5,547 nucleotides of DNA from NCBI GenBank assembly GCA_013152625.1, contig JAADFY010000172.1, forward strand, positions 1 through 5,547, written 5' to 3'. The DNA is from Alphaproteobacteria bacterium. Its GTDB lineage: Bacteria > Pseudomonadota > Alphaproteobacteria > Rhizobiales > Devosiaceae. This document shows, in pieces, positions 1 through 4,861 of the stretch. The position numbers and the translations under genes are program-made. Each line of letters starts with the position of its first letter. Position 1 is the first letter of the stretch. The notes under the pieces are model-generated. The model made no database searches. It had not been told where the DNA came from and worked only from the letters and a program-made list of their open reading frames with translations.

Positions 1-13
1 TCTCGGGTCGCCC

Positions 14-1579
14 CTACCCGGCCATGGCCCCCTGCGCCGAGGCGCCACGTTCTACCAGCAACCTGTTGTAAGCATTCAGGTACGCCCGGGCCGACGCAAA
101 AAGCGTGTCCGGTTCCGTGGCCGAGCCCGAAGCGATCCGCCCGTCCATTTCAAGGCGTACATGGGCGTTGGCCTGGGCATCGGTGCCCCCGGTCACCGCG
201 TCAACCCCGTAGTGCACCAGGTGCGGGTCGGCGCCCACCGCCTTTTTGATGGCGTTGAATATGGCATCCACCGAACCGGTGCCTTCCACACTCACCGAAA
301 CCGGTTTGTCATCTATGCTGACCACCAGTTCGCAATGGTTGGTGCCGCCGGTGCGCGAAATCACGTTCATTTCCACCAGCCGGATCCTGTCAGCGGCCGA
401 GCCCATCTCGTCGTCCACCAGGGCGACCAGATCCTCGTCAAACACATGTTTTTTGCGATCCGCGAGGGCTTTGAAACGGGTGAACGCCTCCTGAAAGGCA
501 TTATCGCCCAGCTCATAGCCCAGATTTTTGAGTTTTTCGCGAAACGCATGCCGGCCGGAGTGTTTACCCATTACCAGGGAGGTGGATTTGATGCCGACGC
601 TTTCGGGGGTCATGATTTCGTAGGTTTGGGCGTTTTTCAGCATCCCGTCCTGATGAATGCCGCTCTCGTGGGCAAAGGCGTTCTTGCCAACGATCGCCTT
701 GTTGTACTGCACCGGAAAATTGGCCGCTGCCGCCACCACTTTTGACGCCTTGGCGAGATGGGTCGCCTCAATATCGGTGTGATACGGCAACTCATCGGTG
801 CGGGTTTTAATCGCCATGACGATTTCTTCCAGCGCGGCGTTGCCGGCCCGTTCGCCCAGCCCGTTAATCGTGCACTCCACCTGCCGTGCCCCGGCCCGGA
901 CACCGGCCAGCGAGTTGGCGACCGCCAGCCCCAGATCATTGTGGCAATGGGTGGAAAAAATCACATCGTCAGCCCCGGGGACCGTTTTGATCAGATCATC
1001 AATGAGCTTGAAATATTCCTCCGGCACCGAATATCCCACCGTGTCGGGAATATTGATGGTGGTGGCACCGGCGCGAATGGCCGCTTCCACGCACCGCGAC
1101 AGAAACGCCAGCGGTGTACGGGTGGCATCCATGGCCGACCATTCCACATCGTCGATCAGGTTGCGGGCGAGGGTGACCGTTCGGGTCACGATTTCAAGCA
1201 CCTCGTCTTCGCTCTTGCGCATCTGATGGGCCAAATGGATGGGCGAGGTCGAAATAAAGGTGTGAATACGGCCCCGTCTGGCGTTGCGAACCGCCTCCCC
1301 CGCCCGTTCGATATCGGCGGGAATGGCCCGGGCCAACCCGGCGATCACGGCATTTTTGGCTTGATCGGCAACGGCTGCCACCGCCTCGAAATCGCCATTC
1401 GAGGCAATTGGAAATCCCGCCTCTATGATGTCAACGCCCATGGTATCGAGCAGTTCGGCAATGGTCAGTTTTTCCTGCAGGGTCATGGTGGCGCCGGGGG
1501 ATTGCTCGCCGTCGCGCAAGGTGGTGTCGAAAATAAATACCTGTTCGGTGTTGGTGGTTTTCTGTTCGCTCGTGCTCAT
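14..1579 (-). CDS. leuA: 2-isopropylmalate synthase
   Basis: The product (521 residues, full length for the family) condenses acetyl-CoA with 2-ketoisovalerate to 2-isopropylmalate, the committed step of leucine synthesis, in the cytosol. The N-terminal TIM barrel carries DTTLRDGEQSPG at residues 18-29, with Arg22 as the expected catalytic residue and Asp23 as a metal ligand. It also has the metal-binding pair in STHCHNDLG (His211, His213) and the family block GLGERAGNAALEE at 241-253. AFAHESGIHQDGMLK at 301-315 lies in the linker subdomain. Residues about 380-510 look like the LeuA C-terminal dimerisation domain that binds leucine for feedback inhibition (GTGSVDAIFNAIKKAVG at 433-449). The ATG at 1577-1579 is preceded by CAGGA, 8 bases away. 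No gene lies between its start and the leader peptide 110 bases upstream, which suggests control by leucine-dependent attenuation. The TAG stop is 13 bases from the window edge, so the downstream context is not visible. Confidence 0.98.
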   Translation of the reverse strand: MSTSEQKTTNTEQVFIFDTTLRDGEQSPGATMTLQEKLTIAELLDTMGVDIIEAGFPIASNGDFEAVAAVADQAKNAVIAGLARAIPADIERAGEAVRNARRGRIHTFISTSPIHLAHQMRKSEDEVLEIVTRTVTLARNLIDDVEWSAMDATRTPLAFLSRCVEAAIRAGATTINIPDTVGYSVPEEYFKLIDDLIKTVPGADDVIFSTHCHNDLGLAVANSLAGVRAGARQVECTINGLGERAGNAALEEIVMAIKTRTDELPYHTDIEATHLAKASKVVAAAANFPVQYNKAIVGKNAFAHESGIHQDGMLKNAQTYEIMTPESVGIKSTSLVMGKHSGRHAFREKLKNLGYELGDNAFQEAFTRFKALADRKKHVFDEDLVALVDDEMGSAADRIRLVEMNVISRTGGTNHCELVVSIDDKPVSVSVEGTGSVDAIFNAIKKAVGADPHLVHYGVDAVTGGTDAQANAHVRLEMDGRIASGSATEPDTLFASARAYLNAYNRLLVERGASAQGAMAG

Positions 1580-1696
1580 GATACCGGTCCTGAAATTTGG
1601 TTCGTGGCGCAGCCCGTCTGGGCCGAATTATTTTCGGTAAATACCTGATCCCCTGAACGCCCGCCCGTAATAACAAGGGCCGCCGATGCTCAGGGG
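1580..1696 (-). promoter_or_regulatory. Probable leucine attenuator / leader RNA between the leader peptide and leuA
   Basis: This untranslated stretch begins with the leader stop codon and ends at the leuA ATG. CCCCTGA (1690-1696) and TCAGGGG (1650-1656, minus-strand reading) form a perfect 7-base-pair stem. Nested in its 33-base loop is a 4-base-pair GCCC/GGGC stem (1663-1680). Further on are CCGAA-AATAA-TTCGG (1623-1637) and CGGCCC-AGAC-GGGCTG (1610-1625, five Watson-Crick pairs plus one G-U). These two share three bases and so cannot both form fully. A ribosome stalled on the Leu codons would cover the first stem's 5' arm and change the fold. No stem is followed by a U-run, so a classical intrinsic terminator is not evident; Rho-dependent or translational control would be alternatives. 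The individual pairings are simple to verify by eye, but the regulatory role is inferred. Confidence 0.5.
1587..1593 (-). promoter_or_regulatory. leuA ribosome binding site, sharing TCAGG with two upstream copies
   Basis: Minus-strand TCAGGAC contains AGGA 8 bases before the leuA ATG and fixes that start. TCAGG here (1589-1593) also occurs at 1644-1648 and 1652-1656. All three are complementary to CCTGA at the leader peptide stop codon (1690-1694), so the site could in principle be masked by that segment. Confidence 0.6.
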
Positions 1697-1806
1697 CTGA
1701 TAAGCAGAAGGAGGTTGAGCGGCAACACCGGGCGGACGCACAATTTTCCGGCCAGCGCAGCGAAGGCTGCCGGCGGGGTAAACAGGTCCGTTTGTGTCGC
1801 TTGCAT
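1690..1806 (-). CDS. Leucine-rich leader peptide of leuA (LeuL-like)
   Basis: A short open reading frame of 38 codons, ATG to TGA, ends 110 bases upstream of leuA. Its last twelve residues read VLPLNLLLLISP. Codons 30 and 32-35 are all Leu (CTC, CTC, CTT, CTG, CTT), broken only by Asn31, with Val27 and Leu28 before them and Ile36 after. A run of codons for the pathway's end product just before a stop codon and a stem-forming sequence, directly ahead of the first leucine-specific enzyme, is the hallmark of an attenuation leader peptide. By this model the ribosome stalls at these codons when Leu-tRNA is scarce and leuA expression rises. The stop codon TGA is part of the inverted-repeat arm CCCCTGA (1690-1696). 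There is no Shine-Dalgarno sequence before the ATG. An in-frame ATG at 1810-1812 would give 40 residues and one at 1843-1845 would give 51; the promoter position argues against the longest form. The peptide itself probably has no function other than being translated. Confidence 0.78.
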   Translation of the reverse strand: MQATQTDLFTPPAAFAALAGKLCVRPVLPLNLLLLISP

Positions 1807-1810
1807 GGGC

Positions 1811-1840
1811 ATTATTTTACACGCTGTTGCGTTTTGCCAA
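1811..1840 (-). promoter_or_regulatory. Predicted sigma70-type promoter of the leuA leader transcript
   Basis: On the minus strand TTGGCA (1835-1840, 5 of 6 matches to TTGACA) is followed after 18 bases by AATAAT (1811-1816, 5 of 6 matches to TATAAT). An overlapping alternative -10, TAAAAT (1814-1819), also matches 5 of 6 but has a 15-base spacer. Either -10 places the transcription start at or within a few bases of the leader peptide ATG at 1804-1806, which has no ribosome binding site. The mRNA is therefore likely to be leaderless or nearly so. The position is inferred from consensus matching only. Confidence 0.55.
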
Positions 1841-2045
1841 TCCATCGTCGCTCACAAACATGAACAAATTTCCCCAAAAGCGCAACCCGGCAGGCCGGTG
1901 CCATCCCCCGCCGCCACGAACTCATGGGATCACAGACGATTTTTTGGCCGGCACCGCTTTGCGGGTTCCGTCACCGGGGTATCGTGGTTGGCGCCGGGGG
2001 TCATTCCGGGTGGCCTGTTTGCGGTCCGGAGACCGGGGACCGCAC
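1841..2045. other. Non-coding spacer upstream of the leuA promoter
   Basis: Between the leuA promoter and the stop codon of the small membrane protein gene I find no coding region with family features, no tRNA-like fold and no repeat array. It holds the hairpin just after the upstream gene (2021-2043) and an AT-rich patch, GGGGAAATTTGTTCATG on the minus strand, just upstream of the promoter. Such a patch could be an activator or curvature site, but nothing in the sequence proves it. Confidence 0.5.
2021..2043 (-). terminator. Hairpin just after the small membrane protein gene, possible terminator
   Basis: GCGGTCC and GGACCGC form a perfect, GC-rich 7-base-pair stem with a 9-base loop, starting 2 bases after the stop codon of the membrane protein gene. 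Its position at the end of the phzF/membrane protein pair suits a transcript-end structure. The bases after it (AAACAGG) are not a U-tract, so intrinsic termination is doubtful; it may act as a 3'-end stabiliser or together with Rho. Confidence 0.35.
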
Positions 2046-2477
2046 TCAGGCGTTAAACGAAAAAGCCGCGGTCAAAACGATTAAAATTCCGAGAATGCCG
2101 TTGAGCATACCGGCGCGCTGGGTGGTGTTTCTCGCCGACATGTCGCCGCCTCTGAGCTTTTTTCCCGCCCGGGTGCCGACAAGGACCGAGATCAGCAGGA
2201 TCACCACCAGTGCCATTTTGATCGAAAACCACATGTCCAGCCCGGAAAAGCCCTCATAGCGCAGCCAGACGATCAGCGGGCCGGTAATCAGCAACACGCC
2301 GAGCCCCCCATGGACAAGGCGAATGAGCGCCCCATAGACATCCCAAAGTGCCTCGCGCTGTTTTTCGTCACCTTTGGCAATTCGCGGCCCCACCTGGCTA
2401 AGGGCCATGCCCGAACCCACCGCCATGGCCAGCCCGATAAGGTGTGCCCAGATCAAAAGATTGATGAAACTGCTCAT
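2046..2477 (-). CDS. Small four-helix integral membrane protein, function unknown
   Basis: The 143-residue product shows four hydrophobic segments at roughly residues 5-27, 52-72, 83-103 and 120-140, so it should be an inner-membrane protein. Charged loops lie between helices 1 and 2 (around 33-45) and between 3 and 4 (around 104-118). His12 in helix 1 (AHLIG), His56 at the start of helix 2 (LVHGG) and Lys87 in helix 3 (SIKM) resemble in layout small CopD- or HemJ-like four-helix proteins, some of which bind haem or metal. The match is only a layout impression, and I do not assign a family. The ATG at 2475-2477 is preceded by AAGGA, 10 bases away. The gene begins 33 bases after the phzF-like stop codon with no terminator between, so the two are probably co-transcribed. 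It shows no visible link to branched-chain amino acid synthesis. Confidence 0.85.
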   Translation of the reverse strand: MSSFINLLIWAHLIGLAMAVGSGMALSQVGPRIAKGDEKQREALWDVYGALIRLVHGGLGVLLITGPLIVWLRYEGFSGLDMWFSIKMALVVILLISVLVGTRAGKKLRGGDMSARNTTQRAGMLNGILGILIVLTAAFSFNA

Positions 2478-2510
2478 AGGCTGTTTTTCCTTGCCACGTT
2501 GAAAATCGAA

Positions 2511-3407
2511 TTAGTCCGGTAGATCGAGCAGGCCCTCGGCAACAATTACGGCATCGCCGCCGATCCCGGCATGACACAGTTTGCCGCCTTCAAAGCGCAT
2601 CTGCAATCCAATAGTGCTGGGGCGGCCGATCGCTGTGCCTTGCTGAATTGACAAATCATGGGGGCCATCGGAAAATTCGCCGGCCTCGGCCAGCAACCCG
2701 GCCAGTGCCCCGGCCGCTGAGCCGGTGGCGGGATCCTCATCTATGCCCTCCATGGGGTCAAACATCCGAGCGACAAAATCAAACCCGTCTTTCTTGTTGC
2801 CCGGCGCCACCACATATACCGAACTTTCGGTTTCGCCAAAGACCTCGCTCCAGCCGCGACGCTCGATCTTTACCCGGGCCAGCACCCGGGGGTTTTTTAC
2901 CGGCACGATCAAACAGGGCAGCCCGGCGGAATAATACCCCGGTCGGGCATTTTCAAACCCCAGTTCATCCTCGAATATCCCAAGGGTATCGGCTATGGCC
3001 CGTTCAGGGGGCACTTTGCGATCCACCCGAAACGGCAATTGGGGCAGACCAAACGCTGCGTGCCCCGTCCGGGAGTTGATCCGCTCGGTCAGGGCGGTAA
3101 TGACCCCGATCTTTTCCTCGATGCGCACAGCGCTGGTGCGGTGGCGCAGCCCAAGCAGAACGGCGCAACCAATGGTGGGATGGCCGGCAAACGCCACCTC
3201 ACTGCGCGGGCTAAATATGCGCAGGGAGGTCAGGTGCCGTTCATTCATCGGGGCGCGCAGGAAAACGGTTTCAGACAGGTTGAATTCCCGCGCAACGCGC
3301 TGCATCTGATCGTCGGTCAACCGGTCCGCACCCAGGATGACGGCCAGCGGATTGCCCGTCAGCCGGGTGCGGGTGAACACATCAAGCATAAAATAGGTGT
3401 ACCGCAT
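2511..3407 (-). CDS. PhzF-family epimerase/isomerase-like protein
   Basis: The 298-residue product has the length and both sequence hallmarks of the PhzF fold, two similar half-domains related to diaminopimelate epimerase. The N-terminal half carries TGNPLAV at 17-23, NLSETVFL at 43-50 with Glu46 at the place of the PhzF catalytic glutamate, and FAGHPTIG at 73-80 with Gly75-His76. The C-terminal half carries GIDEDPATGSAAG at 221-233, whose Asp225 matches the conserved acidic residue and whose following loop contributes to the active site. The key residues are present, so it is probably an active cytosolic enzyme. True phenazine synthesis is unlikely because no other phz gene is visible; family members act on varied small acids and most have no known substrate. 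ATG 3405-3407 follows a purine-rich GGGGGA 5 bases upstream. It probably forms a two-gene unit with the membrane protein downstream. Confidence 0.93.
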   Translation of the reverse strand: MRYTYFMLDVFTRTRLTGNPLAVILGADRLTDDQMQRVAREFNLSETVFLRAPMNERHLTSLRIFSPRSEVAFAGHPTIGCAVLLGLRHRTSAVRIEEKIGVITALTERINSRTGHAAFGLPQLPFRVDRKVPPERAIADTLGIFEDELGFENARPGYYSAGLPCLIVPVKNPRVLARVKIERRGWSEVFGETESSVYVVAPGNKKDGFDFVARMFDPMEGIDEDPATGSAAGALAGLLAEAGEFSDGPHDLSIQQGTAIGRPSTIGLQMRFEGGKLCHAGIGGDAVIVAEGLLDLPD

Positions 3408-3430
3408 TGACTTCCCCCGGCTTTTTTCGA

Positions 3431-3459
3431 ATTCGCGCCGATTCCCGCATTCCAGTCAA
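3431..3459 (-). promoter_or_regulatory. Possible promoter of the phzF-like gene
   Basis: On the minus strand TTGACT (3454-3459, 5 of 6 matches to the -35 consensus) is followed after 17 bases by GCGAAT (3431-3436, only 3 of 6 matches to the -10 consensus). It would start transcription about 15-20 bases before the ATG. The weak -10 makes this tentative. The -35 lies inside the loop of the inverted repeat at 3435-3471. Confidence 0.28.
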
Positions 3460-3471
3460 TCCTATCGGCGC
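3435..3471. repeat. 8-bp inverted repeat upstream of the phzF-like gene
   Basis: GCGCCGAT (3435-3442) and ATCGGCGC (3464-3471) are perfect inverted copies separated by 21 bases. The arms straddle the -35-like TTGACT. The centre-to-centre distance of about 29 bases, close to three helical turns, would suit a dimeric regulator or a loose stem. No specific regulator can be named. Confidence 0.45.
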
Positions 3472-3492
3472 CCCCGATTTCGCTAGGGCATA

Positions 3493-3517
3493 CCTGTTTT
3501 GATGGAATCAAAACAGG
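3493..3517. terminator. Second perfect 11-bp hairpin, core TTTTGAT-TCC-ATCAAAA
   Basis: CCTGTTTTGAT and ATCAAAACAGG form an 11-base-pair stem around a 3-base loop. It lies about midway between ilvC and the phzF-like gene, near the far end of the repeat-like element. It could end transcripts from ilvC or be only part of the repeat. There is no U-tract after it on either strand. Confidence 0.4.
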
Positions 3518-3612
3518 GGCCCATATCTTTGTTTGGTCGCGTTTACTCGACGGCGGCTGCTCGCATATTGGCTCGCACCTCGCTGGCCGGATAACCGGGT
3601 CCCGTTCGAACG

Positions 3613-3637
3613 CTGAACGATCCACCGGATCGTTCAG
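3613..3637. terminator. Perfect 11-bp hairpin downstream of ilvC
   Basis: CTGAACGATCC and GGATCGTTCAG form an uninterrupted 11-base-pair stem with a 3-base loop, 27 bases after the ilvC stop codon. Its position suits an ilvC transcript end, but neither strand has a following T-run. It may instead be a RNA-stabilising or repeat-derived structure. CGTTCGAACG directly adjoins it. Confidence 0.42.
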
Positions 3638-3663
3638 TTGTCGATCTCACTCCTGGAAACGCT

Positions 3664-4683
3664 CTAGTTTCGTGTCCGATCCACCAGGGCGCCGGCCTTG
3701 ATCCAGGGCATCATGGCGCGCAACTTGGTGCCCACTTCCTCTATCTGATGGCTGTCATTGTTGCGGCGGATGGCCTTGAACGAGGGTTGGCCGGCCTTGC
3801 ATTCCTTGATCCATTCGGCGGTAAAGCGCCCGGACTGAATATCGGCGAGGATGCGTTTCATTTCCTTTTTGGTTTCAGCGGTAATAATGCGCGGCCCAGA
3901 AACATATTCGCCATATTCGGCGGTGTTGGAAATGGAATAGTTCATGTTCGCAATGCCCCCCTGATAGATCAGATCGACGATCAGCTTGACCTCGTGCAGG
4001 CACTCGAAATAGGCCATTTCGGGCGCATATCCGCCCTCGACCAGGGTTTCAAACCCGGCCCGGATCAATTCAACCAGCCCGCCGCACAATACCACCTGCT
4101 CGCCGAACAGATCGGTCTCGCATTCCTCTTTGAAGTCGGTCTCGATAATGCCCGAGCGGCCACCGCCGACGCCACAGGCATAGGCCAGACCGATGTCGTG
4201 GGCATTGCCGGTTGCGTCCTGATGCACGGCAATCAGGCACGGCACGCCGCCGCCTGCTTCAAACTCGCCGCGCACGGTGTGGCCCGGCCCCTTGGGCGCC
4301 ACCATGATGATGTCGAGGGTATCTTTGGGTTCGATGAGGTTGAAGTGAATGTTCAGGCCGTGGGCAAAGGCCAGAGCGGTACCGTCGCGAATGTTGGGGG
4401 CGATCTCGTTGTAATAGATGTCGGCCTGCAATTCGTCGGGAGCCGCCATCATGATCACATCGGCCCAGGCGGCGATTTCAGCCACGCTCATGTGGCGAAG
4501 GCCATCGGACTCGACTTTTTGCCCGGTTTTGGAGTCGGGACGCAGGCCAATGGCAATATTGGTGACACCGCTGTCCTTGAGGTTCAGCGCGTGGGCGCGC
4601 CCCTGTGATCCGTAGCCGACAATCGCAACGTTTTTTTGTTTGATTATGTTGAGATCGGCATCCCGATCATAATAGACGCGCAT
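3664..4683 (-). CDS. ilvC: Ketol-acid reductoisomerase, class I
   Basis: The 339-residue product is typical of short class I enzymes. It converts acetolactate and acetohydroxybutyrate to the dihydroxy acids of valine/leucine and isoleucine synthesis, using NAD(P)H and magnesium in the cytosol. The N-terminal Rossmann domain has GYGSQG at 23-28, and the cofactor-loop sequence GLRPDSKTG lies at 46-54. His108 in AFAHG and the block APKGPGHTVRGEFEAGGGVP at 129-148 follow. The C-terminal helical domain holds the metal ligands Asp191 and Glu195 (DLFGEQ), Glu227 (YFECLHE) and Glu231, and Ser252 in SISNTAEYG. All expected active-site residues are present. ATG 4681-4683 has AAAGGG 7 bases upstream (4691-4696). 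The stop codon TAG overlaps the edge of the intergenic repeat-like element, but the C-terminus (MMPWIKAGALVDRTRN) looks normal, so the protein is not truncated. Confidence 0.98.
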   Translation of the reverse strand: MRVYYDRDADLNIIKQKNVAIVGYGSQGRAHALNLKDSGVTNIAIGLRPDSKTGQKVESDGLRHMSVAEIAAWADVIMMAAPDELQADIYYNEIAPNIRDGTALAFAHGLNIHFNLIEPKDTLDIIMVAPKGPGHTVRGEFEAGGGVPCLIAVHQDATGNAHDIGLAYACGVGGGRSGIIETDFKEECETDLFGEQVVLCGGLVELIRAGFETLVEGGYAPEMAYFECLHEVKLIVDLIYQGGIANMNYSISNTAEYGEYVSGPRIITAETKKEMKRILADIQSGRFTAEWIKECKAGQPSFKAIRRNNDSHQIEEVGTKLRAMMPWIKAGALVDRTRN

Positions 4684-4861
4684 GGTTTTTCCCTTTCAAT
4701 GGGGGTTCTGGTCAATTGGTTCCCGGTTTTATCACCTCTGGCGCTAACCAGCGGACAGGCGGTTTTTGGGGCGCCGCCGGGCACCGGCATGAAATTTCAA
4801 AATGCGATACCACGTCGCCACGCTGGCGAACAGATGCTGTTTGGCGCCCGATTGATGCCCC
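4684..4861 (-). promoter_or_regulatory. ilvC upstream region, no clear promoter or leader peptide
   Basis: The 178-base spacer has a good ribosome binding site, AAAGGG, 7 bases from the ilvC ATG. Two small perfect stems are visible, each with 5 base pairs and a 3-base loop: CGCCA/TGGCG (4816-4828) and GCCGG/CCGGC (4776-4788). Neither is followed by a T-run. I found no -35/-10 pair with good spacing, and no short frame rich in Ile, Val or Leu codons, in contrast to leuA. Transcription may start here from an unrecognised promoter or read through from upstream. Confidence 0.4.

Larger units (their letters stand above)
3483..3667. repeat. Palindrome-rich intergenic repeat-like element abutting ilvC
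   Basis: This 185-base block is bounded by inverted ends: CTAGGGCA on the plus strand at 3483-3490 and CTAGAGCG read on the minus strand at 3667-3660. Inside are two perfect 11-base-pair hairpins (3493-3517 and 3613-3637) and the palindrome CGTTCGAACG (3603-3612). The minus-strand pieces CTAGAGCGTTTCCAGGA, AACAAAGAT and TTTTGATTCCATCAAAA resemble, from memory, dispersed non-coding repeats common between genes in Alphaproteobacteria. It contains no transposase or plausible coding region. The left boundary overlaps the ilvC TAG stop codon. It could serve as the ilvC transcript end. The boundaries are my estimate. Confidence 0.5.

Noticed and set aside
758..1648. Long plus-strand open frame of 296 codons opposite leuA
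   Set aside because: It is antisense to a clear leuA with all catalytic motifs. The translation is rich in Gly, His, Arg and Gln without domain features, as expected for the shadow of a GC-rich gene.
1690..1845. Longer 51-residue form of the leader peptide, starting at ATG 1843-1845
   Set aside because: The best promoter match lies within this extension, so the start at 1806 (or 1812) is more likely. It is kept as an alternative if transcription begins further upstream.
1715..2056. Plus-strand open frames of about 100 codons in the leuA upstream region
   Set aside because: Their composition is low in family-like features, there is no ribosome binding site, and they overlap the leader peptide and promoter on the other strand.
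3748..4608. Long plus-strand open frame of 286 codons opposite ilvC
   Set aside because: It is antisense to ilvC, whose protein matches its family throughout. The frame has no recognisable motif or plausible start signal and is explained by codon bias on the other strand.
1855..4800. Shared GAAATTT...CATG motif upstream of both the leuA leader and ilvC
   Set aside because: The minus-strand sequences GAAATTTGTTCATG and GAAATTTCATG look alike, but the spacing differs and the motif is simple and AT-rich. Two occurrences are not enough to claim a common regulator site.
4684..4861. Attenuation leader peptide for ilvC
   Set aside because: Short frames read on the minus strand before ilvC have no cluster of Ile, Val or Leu codons.
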